DNA of 64,000 nt from Bipolaris cookei (GCA_002286855.1 NRSV01000056.1:1-64000), one strand, 5' to 3'. Shown: positions 33,847 to 45,800, numbered from the stretch's first letter. Numbers and translations are program-made. Notes: generated from the sequence alone by a model not told the origin.

Positions 33847-35653
33847 ACGTGGTTCACAAGCGAGCGAGCACCTCCCCACCAGCGCGTCGACGTCAACACG
33901 TTATCACGTACTTTTATCACAGTCAATGAACTATTGCGATATACCAAATTAATTACCAGAATCGCCGCTATCACTTGCACTATCTATCTCAACTGCGCAG
34001 GTACGAGCGTTGTGTGCAGTCTGCTTGCAACGCCCGCACCGCCTCTCTCGTCGCACCCTCTTCGACGCACTCACCATCACTACGACTGCTACCAACCTGT
34101 TCAGCTAATACTTCTTGTACCTCATCTACATTAAGAGTATCTTCTGTCCGTACATATCGCCGCTTGCGGCTCTTACGCTTTGTTGCTGTATCTAGAGCCG
34201 CTTCAAGGCTACCTACTTTCTCGCGTAGTAACACCATTTCATGCGCTATTTGTTGCGCACCTTTACTAAGCTGCGCGATCTTTTCGTCTAAAGAGTTTGA
34301 AGAAGGCCCAGGGCGGTTTCTTACTCTCTGTCGAATAAGATTACTTTGGGCCTCTACTTCGCGCGCGTTGCGTGGTGTCTGCGCCTCCCAGGCGGCTACT
34401 CGTCGCGGTGACTGTTTTGGCGTCTGCACCACCACATCAAGCTTTGATAGCACAGCCTGTGGGTCATGTGGGACTATACTAGCGCCTCTGAAGCCAGCCT
34501 GGATGTTTTTCTTTGTGATAGACTGCTCAAAAGCAGCCTTAAAGGCTGGCAGGAAGGTCTCCTTGCTGATATAGTGGGTGCGGTTGCGTGCCAAGCCTGA
34601 AACAGCATCGCCATACTTGCGCTTCAACGGCGAGAAGCAGGCGACATCGAGAGGCTGCAACAGGTGAGACGAGTGTACAGGCATGCAGAGAAGAACAATG
34701 TTCTTCTCCTTGCAAAGATCTTGAAAATCGACAGAGCAGTGGCTCTCATGGCCGTCGATAATGAGTAGTCGATACTCACCCACAGTACAGCTCTTTGTAT
34801 GGGTATCAAAGTGCTCCAACCACGCAAGAGCAAGTTGATTATTCGTCCAGCCATTAGGATTGACTTCAAGAACCCAGCTGGCAGGCAAGTTCTCAAACCA
34901 GACGTTAATAAGCACCTTGCCCGCAAAGACAAGGGTGGTAGCCGGCGACCCGATGCGCCCACGCCTTGGATCACGGTAACCCACTCACGGTTGCCTGGCT
35001 GTATCCGCTTCTTTTTGCCATATCCTTCTGAGCCTGTGATAACTAACTGTGATAAAATCTTGCCCATCATAGAGCCAGTTTCGTCAAAGTTGTAGATATC
35101 GTCGTCCACAATACCCCACTTCTGCTTTGTCGCCTGGACTAAGTCGAACCAGCGCTAGATAGCCGCTGGGTCCTCGCAGGCAGCTTGCTGGTGATCATAA
35201 GGACGGCTCCAGCGCGTACGGAGCTCAGGAGTTCGCTTGACAAAGTTGCCAACCCAGTTCTTGCCAGTAGGGTTGCTCTCCCGCTCATACAATAGTTTAT
35301 CAGCCATTGCTCAAACGTCAGCCTTTGTAGACGCAAATCCTCGCGCAGACTCTTCAAGAATACACCTAACTATAACCTCCTCTTCTAGCTTGTTTAGGCG
35401 CTTCAAATTTGGTTCACAGTCGCGTCGGAAGCGTCTTCCAGCGCGTCAATGAGATAAAGTTGTTCGGGGGACGTTATAGACTTCAGCAGCACGCTTTACA
35501 CTTTGAATACGTTGAGAGTTAATATCAAAAAGAGCAAGTTGGAAATCTGATTGACTATAAGTTATTTGCGACCTGCGTGGTTGAGACATAACGCGTTGTT
35601 GTGTCGACGTCGACGCGCTGGTGGGGAGGTGCTCGCTCGCTTGTGAACCACGT
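33847..35653 (-). mobile_element. Full-length pogo-type transposon, family C (1807 bp)
   Basis: TA (33845-33846) precedes ACGTGGTTCACAAGCGAGCG, and the inverted match ends at 35653 (the right flanking dinucleotide is AA, presumably TA mutated). The TIRs extend about 55 bp, share GCGCGTCGACGTC, and contain a GAGCGAGC-type subrepeat. It is the longest copy of family C, and fragments of the same family lie at 10509-11186 and 2948-3022. Confidence 0.9.
33949..35589 (-). pseudogene. Degenerate family C pogo transposase
   Basis: From ATG 35589 (MSQPRRSQITY) the protein shows HTH_psq (RAAEVYNVPRTTLSH), CENP-B HTH, first catalytic block DIYNFDETGSMMG, GNREWVTVIQGVG, second block LLIIDGHESH, third region HSSHLLQPLDVACFSPLKR, and a long coiled coil. 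Stops lie at 35448-35446 and 35313-35311 (both TGA where CGA is expected) and at 35155-35153 (TAG where CAG is expected). A frameshift falls near 34930-34984. A 2-nt deletion near 34065 scrambles the C-terminal knuckle that is intact in the 10509-11186 fragment. From 34984 to 33989 the frame is open (331 codons) but it lacks the N-terminus. Confidence 0.88.
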
Positions 35654-37940
35654 AATTTTTTTCGCTTGTTCGTCCAAGTCAACAGGACCAGCATAAAGTT
35701 GATCACGATAGCACAAAAACTTCTGTACCCATCAAAAACAACGATTCCACATTTTAAAAAAAGCGGTGTATATCCACCTCATTATTCTGTAAAGTGAGGA
35801 AAGAATCCGTTTCGCTCAGTACCAAATGATGACAACCAATCATTGCCAGTATGAGGCTTCAATACTGAGACCTGCACATGGCAAATGAAACTACAAGCAT
35901 TGTTTACATAGAGACATTTATACAGAACCCAAAACATCGAGCTCTGGCACTGCTCCTGATACTCACCAATGCGTCTTGTATCTTACGACCACTCCCTGTA
36001 ACTATAGGCTGCCAGTGATTTCGACCTGCTCTAACACTAACGTTTGTCCGATTTCTCGCATTCCCATATTCCACTTGGCAAAAGTTGTTCAACCTTAATG
36101 CTTTCTTTCAGTCTCTCACCTCTATCATATCCACACTCATTCTCTGATGTCGCGACGTCCTTGGCGCCACTCATATATTCTTTCTCGATTTTTGGATGCT
36201 ATATGTAGTTTTCTGGTCCCTGTTCTAGCTCAAACACTCATTGATGCTACATCATTCGAATACATGACGAGCTGGTGTTGCTATCATTAGTGCTGCAACG
36301 TTTTGTCAATGCTATGTCGAGTGTCAATGGAACAAGTGTGCACGGCCGTCGAAAGCAACAATATCCTTGTAGTACGTACTTACGCTCCTGATCTATCTAT
36401 CTACTGAACTCAACCAATTACGTATATGGGCACAGATTAACCGATGAAATCGTGCAAGTGTCAAATCCATGGACATCTTGAATACTACTTTTTGACACCT
36501 GGATCAGAGAGAGTGATAAGAGGCAGCGTGAAGAAGGGTAAGGCTGATTGATGGAAACGGTCGGCCAACCTAAAACAGCCGACAGAAAGGATCCACCCCC
36601 GTAACCGCCTAGCAGTGTATTTTTTTTAGTCTTTTGTCCAGTCAGATTTAATTTTATACCCTGCAGCTCTCCGTGATCAACGTCGTAGCGCGGAGCGGTC
36701 AAAGGCCATGGGGAAAAAAGTGGGTAGGTAAGCGAATTAGGTGTACACACTTGGTACCCGTAATCGAATTGTCCTCGGCCCCACCCAGCAACCCCATGCA
36801 ATCAAACAAGGCGTACCAGCAACCAGCCAATCTCCCAGCCCTACTCACATAATCGTGCCTCATCTCACCCCCAATCCGTCTGCCACGTGCCTGTGACATG
36901 CTTTTGCCCAGCCTCGCCTTACCGTAACTACTTCGGCGTACGTAGTCCCTTGGTTGGATGCAGACCAGTCAGCAGACAGGAGCAAGCATTCCCCTCAGAG
37001 CGCACGTAATAGCCCAGCTGTCGGTGCCTCAAATTCGGGTCTGCTATTCGTCTGCCTTGAGAGGGCTATTACACCATTTTTTTCTCCTTCTATGCAACGT
37101 CGTTTCAAACGGCGTCGGGCCTGAGGCAGACAGCCCCATGGCCTGATACATACTTCAATTATCATTCTGCAGCTGGCCGCGGCAGTGACATGGAACGCGC
37201 TAGAAAGCATGACACCATTGGAAGCGTGTAAGTTAGGTTTGAAATGCACGGAGGGTGGGCGCAAAGGACGAGCATCATTGGACAAGGAAGTGTAATCCGG
37301 GTGTGGCGGCTCAGAGAGCAACATCAGTCCCATAAGGTTGGAGGTCACGACGAGAGCGTTTCTTCAGTAAGAAGCCCAAGAAAAAAAAACCCATGGTATT
37401 CCCTGTCTCCCGCACCTTGCACGTGCACAAAGCAGAAGAAGAGGAGCATGTGAAAGTTGCGCAGCAAATTGAGTGTGAAGGAGAAGGAAGACGTTGTACA
37501 GGGGCTGGCTGGGTAGGCAGACAGACACGTAAGTAGGTAGATAGTAGTAGGTAATTCGGCAGTTTTTTTGGTTTTCTTCTTTCTTACCTCGGACGCACAT
37601 TGACATCACAATTTCCGAATACGTACGTCGAGCGGCATTGCAGGAAGAAAATGCTACAATTGGACGGCGGGCGCGTAGAGATGCATCAACCATGATCTCG
37701 TGATGCTACACTTTTTTATCTTGCTTTTGCATGTATTCGCGCGGTTGGCTATCGTGACAAAAAGCCCGGACAGTGCCCGGTGCGTGGTGCTTGGTGCTGG
37801 CGCGCACGCACGCAACACGCGGGGGGCTGAGCGTGGGAGCTTGCTTCACTATCCCATGTGCGGCCACCACCGTGAGATTGCGGTGCCTTGCTGAGAGAGC
37901 AACGGGTCTGCGCGGGGCCACCGCAGGCAAGAAAAATCCA
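35654..37940. other. Gene-poor region between the transposon-rich and core parts
   Basis: No supported gene or element end. Sequence character changes here: purine and pyrimidine runs become common toward 37 kb. Confidence 0.45.
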
Positions 37941-37953
37941 GGCCAATTTCATG

Positions 37954-37960
37954 TATAAAA
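37954..37960 (+). promoter_or_regulatory. Probable TATA box of the small Cys-rich gene
   Basis: TATAAAA lies 300 bp before the ATG at 38262, with a CT-rich stretch in between. This arrangement is common in fungal promoters and leaders. Confidence 0.5.
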
Positions 37961-38110
37961 GCCGTCGACGACGCTGGACGGGGGGTGTTGCGCCGAGAGT
38001 TTGGTGGTACTGATTCGAAACAGAAAGCACCTTTCATCGTTCTGCTCGTTTGATGCCCACTGCTTCCCTAAAATCAAGATCAACACCACCGTCTGGATCA
38101 CTCTGCCACT

Positions 38111-38157
38111 CTCCCCTTCCCCTTTCTCTCTCTCTCTCTCTCCCTCTCTCTCTCCCC
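38111..38157 (+). repeat. CT-rich tract in the 5' leader
   Basis: Long (CT)n/CCCT run between the TATA box and the start codon, a typical pyrimidine tract of ascomycete promoters. Confidence 0.75.
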
Positions 38158-38261
38158 GTCGATTCATTCTGTTCGTCCAGGACTCGAATATCTCCCATTC
38201 TTCCCCTCGACACCCCACCGTCTTCCAATCCCGCCCCCACGATCCGGCCAAATACGCAAAT

Positions 38262-38405
38262 ATGAAAGACTGCCCCGAGTGCAGAGGAAATGGCACCGTC
38301 AAGTGCGACGTTTGCAACGGCAAAGGCGGCCCATGCTGCAAACGAACCGGCCAAAAACAATGCACCATCTGCGAAGGTACAGGCGCCATTCACTCGGAGC
38401 ACTGA
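38262..38405 (+). CDS. Small Cys-rich protein with DnaJ-type CxxCxGxG repeats (47 aa)
   Basis: The 47-residue frame contains CPECRGNG, CDVCNGKG and CTICEGTG, three CxxCxGxG modules plus a CC pair. This is the pattern of the zinc-binding Cys-rich region of DnaJ/Hsp40 proteins, here without a J domain. The protein probably binds zinc through the Cys pairs, but its biological role is unknown. The ATG at 38262 is the only in-frame ATG. The surroundings support a real gene: TATA box, CT-rich leader, and regular GxG spacing kept with no stops. It could be a member of the small Hsp40-zinc-finger-like protein family found in ascomycetes. The final SEH may be extended if an unseen intron exists. Confidence 0.7.
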   Translation: MKDCPECRGNGTVKCDVCNGKGGPCCKRTGQKQCTICEGTGAIHSEH

Positions 38406-40240
38406 GTATGCACTGTGCCGCCCAAAGCAAAGCTGCCGCCGCCTCTGCCGCTTTGACGAGCTCGGCATGCCTTTACCTAACCACCCAAAAAAGACGAAAA
38501 AAAAACCCCCAGGTACGTACGGCACATGTTTGTATTACTCCAAGCCACAGCCAGCAAGCCGCAAGAAAAACGGTCACCCAACTTCTATCCGCTCTATACG
38601 AAGGCACCTTCATACGCCTCCGATCATCTCGGCGCTACACGCGGCCATCTCCGGGACCATTCAAACTGACGTTGCGTAGCACCTGGTTATCATCGTGACC
38701 AACCGCCCCCTTGAAATTTCCGCTGTCCTTCATTTCACTAGCCATTTCGCAACACCCACCCACCCCTTCCCTTGATCGTTCGCGCGGGCGCGCCACCCCT
38801 TCCCCCCCTCAAAAAAAATTCATTCGAGCAATCATCAATTGTGTAAGAGACGGGGAGAAGCAGACGAAGAAGAAAGAGAGAAAAAGATTGTGTGTCATGC
38901 AAGCGACAGGATCGTAGCATACTGAAGCAAGCAAAAACAGATCAGAAAGAGAAAAGGAGAAAAGCACACCACATGTATGAGGATTAACTATATACCCCAG
39001 GGCGAAAGCAACCGATTACTTGCTATGCGCACCGATCCGGCGTTTTTCCCAATTATTTTCCTTTGTTAGCAGTACGTACAGGCGTTTTTTTTAATTATCT
39101 TTTGCGCACGTGTTTATTGTGCCCTTTCCATTTTTACATACCATGGCAACTTGTTGCGTTGTTCCTTTACAGTTAGTTGGTTGGTTGGTTGGAAAGGTTT
39201 AGATTGAAAAACACGTGAGATGGCGAGACACAGCAAGTAGCATTGTGTCATGCTGGAATTTGTGAAATCGCGAGGACTGGGGGGCGTGAGCGGGTAAAAA
39301 ACGATATGGCGCGGGGTGGGTTGGAAGGAAGAGGCGCCGCATGGTTTGCATTGGTTGCAGTTTGCGCCAACGGGGGTGTTTGGCTGGGTGAGGGAATTTA
39401 CTAGCGGCCATGGTTTGCTAATTCATCTCCTGATTTCATTTCCCACCCTCCCCTCCAATGGGCAGATGGAAGTTTGCTGGGCGCTGTTTTTCTTGATTGT
39501 CTCGAGTCGCACATTGATATACACATACTAGATAGAACAGGGAGGATTTTTCCTTTCTTCGTTAAGATACCATATAGAAATATATTTCCTTTTCTTTTCT
39601 CACAAGAAGATCACGATCAATGGCAACTACTAGTCCCCGCGGCATATTGAGACCTTCCTATCACGTTCGTACGAATCGTCATTAGTCACTATGAAACCAC
39701 CAACGGCTCGGCTCCGCACGCCATGCAAGGCTATCCTGAAACACGCTCAATATACAGGACAATGTAAAAGTTACGAAGGATTCAGCCACACTCTGATCAT
39801 CCACCGCCACAATATCCCCACTACCCTTTTACCCTTACCCACAAAACTGTAAATCAACCCCCAACCCCCCTCCCTGGCGAGTACCCACAAATCAAAACAA
39901 AGTTATAGTGGATATAAACCACGCCAGCGGATACGTGATGTTCCTATAGAATTTGACGAACCGGTGGGCAGGCCTCGCTGGGGCCGCAGAATGTTCCTTT
40001 GCAAATTACCAGCTGCGTGCGGTTCCGTGACCGACACGAACAACATTCGACGCCTCCCCCCTTCTGAGAACAAAGCATGACTCCATGAGACAAACACGTG
40101 AATGACATGCTTCACTAATTCACTGGGCACTTTGGGTACATGGCAATTAGTCAAACCAATGACTGGACTTTCAACGGCAAAAATCATCATCTTTTGCACC
40201 AACTACACAACGGTTCTACCCCCGTTTCACCATTTTCCTC
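38406..40240. other. Intergenic between the convergent small gene and lactate dehydrogenase
   Basis: 3' flanks of two convergent genes. Poly-A/T and poly-pyrimidine runs are present, but no gene or element. Confidence 0.5.
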
Positions 40241-41890
40241 CTACAGCTTAGCTTTAACCGCTGCTCGCTCCAGCATCGGACCATCCCAGATATCGCGCTC
40301 AATAGCTCTCGTGTTAATATGCTGCATGCCGAGTTGCTCGATCTTCTCTACGCCAAGAAGGCGCATACATGTTTCCGTTTCCGCCTTGAGAACTGTAGTT
40401 TGTTGTTAGCGACATGGTTACATGACAACACACTATTTAGGAGAAGAAGAAAAAAAACTTACTTTCAAGGACCCTTTCTACACCTTCTTTGCCTCCTGCT
40501 CCGAGGCCAAACAGCGCAGCCCGACCGAGACCCACGCCCTTGGCACCTAGGCAAAGTGCTTTGACAACGTCTGTTCCACGCTTGATGCCTCCGTCGACCC
40601 AGACTTCAATCCGGTCAAAGACTTCTGGGCAGTACTTTCGAATCTCCAATAAGGTGTGTACAGCAGGTGGCGCCGTGTCCAGCGCTCTACCACCGTGGTT
40701 GGAAAGAATAATAGCCTTGACATGTGGCGCGTGGAGGGAAGCAAGGTAGGCATCTTCGTGTGTCTGGATGCCCTTGAGCACAATGGGCTTGTCCGTGTGC
40801 TTCTTGAGCCAGGGTAGTGTAGAGCGCCATGTCAAGTCCGCTGCCGTGCCCCAGAACAAACTCTGTCCTACGCCCATGCTTTTTGGTTTGGGCTTATCGT
40901 TCTCGCTTGCTTGTGTTGGTGTCTTTGCATCAATCGACGTCTTGCTTACACTCTGAGATTCCTGCACGGCTGCACGGAGAGGCAAGTTGGAGCCAACGTT
41001 TTTGCTGCGCTCATCGTGTTCGCGTTTTCCTGGCACAGGCGCATCGAGTGTGAGACAGATATATTTGATGCAATCAAGCTTGTTCATACGGGCAAGCATA
41101 GCTTCGCTCTTTTGTCGCTCGTTCTGAACGTATAACTGCCATCCAAACACCTGACCTGGCTTCGCATCTGCAACTATTTGCTCAGGTGTCATGGATGCGT
41201 TTTGCGATATCAGGTGCATAGCACCGTACTTCTCGCATGCCTGCGCTATACCCCACTCACCGTCTGGATGTGCGAGCCGGGCCATTGCAGCAGGAGAAAC
41301 ATATATAGGAATTTTGACATTGTGGCCAAGAAAGGTCGTCGAGGTATCGCAGCGTGTGCAGTCGACAAATACCCGTGGCCGTAGTAGTATGCTCCTGTAC
41401 ACCTTGTTGTTGAATGACTTACTCTGCAGATCGTCGCTTGCAGAAAAGTAATATGCCCATGCTTTGTACGGAATCTTCTTCGTCGCCACCTCTTCAATCT
41501 CGTCGATATTCAAAAGACTTTCCAGATCCACAGGCCCGTCTTGTTGTGCCTCGCCTGTTTCTAGTGGCGTCTTTTCTTCTTTCGGTAGCGTGTCTGAGTT
41601 GATTGTGCCGAGCTTGTCCGAAGCCTGGAGGTTTTCTTCGAGGATGCCTGGAGGGTGGATAGGATCGTATTCTTCCGTCGCGTCCTTGCCTGCGAGCTGG
41701 AGGATGACCTTGGAGCCGCCGGGGTGCTCGGGTAGGAAGCGCGTTACGTCGTAGACGTTGCCGTATAAGACTACCCAGCAGCTCTCTGCCGTATTGTGCT
41801 TTGCAACTAATCGTATGGGTCAGCTACGAGGAATTAACATCTCGGATGTACTTGCGACGGACCTTCGGCGTAATCAAAGACCTTCGCCAT
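40241..41890 (-). CDS. Flavocytochrome b2-type L-lactate dehydrogenase (cytochrome b5 domain plus FMN-dependent alpha-hydroxy acid dehydrogenase)
   Basis: Oxidises an L-2-hydroxy acid (L-lactate in the well-studied family member) through FMN, with electrons passed to the fused b5-type heme. Exons 41890-41863, 41806-40463 and 40392-40241 give 507 residues. The heme domain has both His ligands, in FLPEHPGGS and YDPIHPPGI. The FMN domain begins about residue 110 (DLESLLNIDEIE) and contains SPAAMARLAHPDGE, LTLDAPVPGKRE, LKGIQTHEDA and the active-site motif SNHGGRALDTAPP with catalytic His and Arg. The C-terminus is spliced on in exon 3 (INTRAIERDIWDGPML). Unlike yeast Cyb2, there is no mitochondrial presequence before the b5 domain (MAKVFDYAEVAKHN), so it may be cytosolic. 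The first donor (GTCCGT) is weak but restores the normal AEVAKHN start. Confidence 0.9.
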
Positions 41891-42383
41891 TGTACGAGTA
41901 CTCTCAATCAAGTCTAAGTGGAAAACTGTCGCTATATCTGAAAAAACAAACAAACAATGAATGCGCGACAAAGGTATACAAACAAATAGAAAGAATAAGA
42001 AAGGAAATGGCACAGAAGAAGGCCGAAGGCGGAGCAAATGCCGACAACCTCCAACTCACCCGCAGTTGTGGAGAAAGAAGCTCGGGGTAGTGTCACGCCG
42101 AGTTAGGCAAGACGGGCCGTATTTCTTTATTCGCGTAGGTAAGCCGCATATCCGGCTGCTTGATTGGCGGATCAACTACCCTCCCCAAACGCCGCGGCAT
42201 CTACACACGAACTATATATCTGAGTCGTTCTTTTGGTCTAAGCTCATGATTCACAGTATAGGCAAATATTGCAAAAGAATGCATCTTTAGATTTGCTCAA
42301 GTTCATGGCCGCTTACATGCCTTCCTGGTATCCTTCTCAAGTTCATAGCCAGCGACCCTGGAATACGCCCTCTAATACGCCCT
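41891..42383. other. Intergenic, upstream of lactate dehydrogenase
   Basis: Promoter side of the lactate dehydrogenase gene. Nothing distinct recognised besides A-rich runs near 41940-42010. Confidence 0.5.
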
Positions 42384-42863
42384 CTACTCTTCTTCAAGCT
42401 TGGGAACACGTCTATCCCTTTTCGTCCTACACTTGCGTCTACTCTCGTTTTCATTCCTTATCACAGGCTCATACAGATGGGAAAACTGCCCTTGCCTACT
42501 TCTGTATTTCTTTGCTTCGGTGGCTTCAGTATTCTCGGATTCCTCACTATCGCTGTCTTCTTCTGTTGACGCCTTAATAAGTTCCTCGAGTTCCCCGTGG
42601 ATATCTCATGAACAAAATCGTTTTGATACACCTGGTCCAAACAAGGCTTTTTTCTTTAATGAGAAAACGGAACGCGCAGCATCCGGCTTTGACATCTTCT
42701 CCTCGCGAACAACTTCTCGGCGACCATGCAGCTGATACTCGGGGCGCCCAAGAGACCGCTCTCGATCAGCATCATCTATGCAAGACATCAATGCGGTGCC
42801 CTGATTGGGTATCAGACGATTAGGATAAGTATACAAGCTGTAAGATGACGAGGCATGGATGCG
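42384..42863 (-). other. Protein-like reading frame interrupted by one stop, 3' of FAR11
   Basis: On the minus strand one frame reads RSLGRPEYQLHGRREVVREE up to an in-frame TGA at 42609-42607. It then continues as DIHGELEELIKASTEEDSDS, an acidic and basic tail ending PKLEEE at 42384. The shift of one base at the TGA would give FVHE before DIHGEL. The frame is the same as FAR11 would enter if spliced at a GTGAGC donor near 42883. It may be a missed 3' exon set, a separate small gene or a decayed gene. No family is recognised. Confidence 0.35.
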
Positions 42864-42876
42864 GCGTGCAAGATGC

Positions 42877-45800
42877 TCACCAACCCTCAACCTGAAGATC
42901 CTGCCAGCCTTGCTCCATCTCACCTTCATTAACGCCCTCATCGCCCCAATCCATCTTCTCGAGCTCATTGCGGAAGAAGTCTTGCTCTTCTTCAAGGATG
43001 CCAGGCTTGGCGCCCAAACTCTCTGGATACCGCTTCAGATTGTGCCAGTGTGTCAGTGATCGTAAGGCTTGCTCGAGAGGGACACTTTCGTCAACTTCTG
43101 CATCCACATCGCTTCCCGCTAACCAGTCATCTCGAAGCTCTGGTCTACAATGCAGATACACGGCTGTAATGACGCGCATGTTGGACTGTCGCCACTTGCG
43201 ACCACAATACGGGACTTGGTTTTTGAAGAGTTTGAGAGTATAAAGGCGTAACTCTGGCTGCGGTACTTTGAGGCTCTTGCGGAGAAACTGAGATGACTTG
43301 TATGATACAAGCATAAGGTTGCGATGCGCTTTGTTTTTGCATATCTTCTGCATGATGCGCAGGTAGTTGATTGAGGTGAAGAATGCGCGCCAGGAGAAGT
43401 TGGTGATTGGCTCTTTTGGCAATTCGTTAGTCGGGAAGCCGAGCTCGTCCACCTCCGGAGGTTGCAGTTGAGTAGATTGCATTGCTGGCTCGATGCCTGA
43501 TTCATTTGAATCTAGTCTCGAACGGCGAATCGGGGGTGGAACTGCATCATCTTCATCAGAGTCTCTTTCCTGCAAATCTCCTTCATGGTGAACGTTGACC
43601 TCCTCTTCAGACGCGTTTCTCGAATGTGACCGACAGTAATTGAAGAAATTGAGCTCCTCTTGCTCACTCTTGAAATTGACAATCTTCTCAACTTCTTGTA
43701 GCTGCAACAGCTTCAGGATCAGAGGAACATAGCTTGAATCAACAAGTAGTTGAGTGATGTACTCGAACTTCAATATATGAGAGACCTTGAACCATTTCAA
43801 GATAAGAATGAGGGTACCGGTCACTGCCTTGTCCAGCACTTCCTGAGTTCGCATAGCATCCAGCTCCTCATTTGTAGCTAAGGTGCCATTGTGGCCGTTC
43901 ATGCCATTCATGTCAGGTCGACCAGCCGTCGCACCGTTCTGGTTATCCTGAAACTGGAATCCGCTTTGGAGGCCATTGGCTCCGCTTGACTGTGTAACTA
44001 GGGCTGTTACATGTGCCAGGATTGCTTTGATCAAGACAATGATCAATGACTGTAGATTTGGTAACGCAACGCGCTGTGATTGTTAGCTCAGTAGATCGAG
44101 GGTGTACTTTGATGACACTAACGTAGAACTCTTCCACAAGTTGCAGTCTCTCCTCAATGCTCCCGGGAGCAGGGGTTTGCTTCTTTGGCTCGTTATCCTT
44201 TGGTTCAAGAGACAATTCTTCAACATCAGGATGATCGTCAGGGCCCGTCCAACCCCGCTCATACTTCATAAAAGCAACACGTTCCTCCCACAGCTGCTTC
44301 ATAGCGCGAGTAGCCTTCATACGCTTCGAAAAAAGTTCCGCAGCCTCCATGATTGACGTCGGAATATCTGAGCCTTCCCATTTCCGGCCGCAGAGAAGAT
44401 CCTGGAGGTCAGTTGAACCTTTACCACCCAATTTGTTGCTAGACTCGTCAAGTGGCGGGTACAGGAAAGGAAACATCTGATTTGTCTGATAATTCTGCTT
44501 CTTCCCACCTTTGCCGCCTGGACCTGCCGGAGAAGGAGGGGGTGACGGCGCGGGAGTCGCGATATGAATGGGCTGATGCAGGATAGAAGTGGTGTTTCCA
44601 TTCGTGTCTCCCAGCCCAGACCCGAAAACATGATTGCCGGCGACTTTGTTAGGATGGTTCTTGAGCGGTGGTAGGATGGAGTTGTTTTCTGGTTCCAAGG
44701 GAAAGAGCGGAGGCGGAGGATTATATGCTGGATACTTCGAACTTATTTCTTGGCGGAAAAGGTGATAGTCGAGAGGTGAAGCGGTAATGAGCGGATGTCC
44801 TTTGGAATCTTCCGAGTCGAGATTACTGTCCCGAAACTGTTCCTTAACCTTGTCGACTTCCCTAAGACCACCAAATGTTACAAGCATTGTTTTCCATAGC
44901 AGCAAAGAAATTTTGCATAATGGCAGATTGATCGATTCATCCCATCTCAGCTTTGCGATGAGATCGACGAACAGGACAAGCAGACCTGGCTTCTTCAGAT
45001 CAAGGATAACACTTCGGAGTCCAGTGCTATTCCCTGTCCTTTCCGCATCACGTGCGACTTCCAATACGACGTAGACGGCCGTCATAACACACCAAATCTC
45101 ACGTCGCTCCGCTTCTTTCGAGTCGTGCTGTACGTCGGGTACCACGTCAACCCCACATGCTCTTTGAAACGAAGCGTCGAGCATGTCCACGAGGCTCTGC
45201 ACGCCGTCGCATTCAGCCAACAAGTGCACATTGCGCTTGATAAGCGCAACCTGCCTTCCCGACTTTCGGTGTGCACTGTTGCGCGCATGGTTTGACGTCG
45301 TCTCGTTATCCTCTGTCGGTTCCGGTAGACCAGCATTCTCATACCAGCACCCGAGAAGAAGGTAGAGTAATGCCTCGAGCTTCTTCAACCTCGAGACAGG
45401 GTTGAGCTCTTTCAGTCCTGTCAGCAATTGTTCAACAAACTCTTTGCGTTGCGATGGTGCCGCAGAAGCCCAGTCCAAGCCGTTCTCGCTGTCAGTCGCG
45501 TCACTTAGCCCGTGGAATGCGCTCCACTCCAACGCGTATGATGCCTGTGTCTTGAGAAGCATGGCCTGCTCTTCCACTGCATATGAAAACCACTCCTCGA
45601 GCTCCTCTTCAAAAGACGAAGCATCATCATAACTGAACGCGTATGGAGCAGGCTCGACCTTGGGTATGCCCCGGACGAGATGCTGCAACTGCGCTAGCGA
45701 AAGCGAGTCGTTTTGCGGGGTATCTGGAGGCGGACCAGGCGGCGCGGGAGGGGGAAGGTGTGGCGCAGGTGTAGGAACCGAATTGCCTCGTTGTAAGCCC

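Noticed and set aside
38050..38525. Overlapping frames on both strands across the small Cys-rich gene
   Set aside because: They run through the CT-rich leader and simple sequence. Only the CxxCxGxG frame shows a conserved pattern.
41404..41440. Possible intron (GTAAGT ... GTACAG) inside the lactate dehydrogenase gene
   Set aside because: Reading through gives the family-typical SKSFNNKVYRSILLRPRVF block, so no intron is needed.
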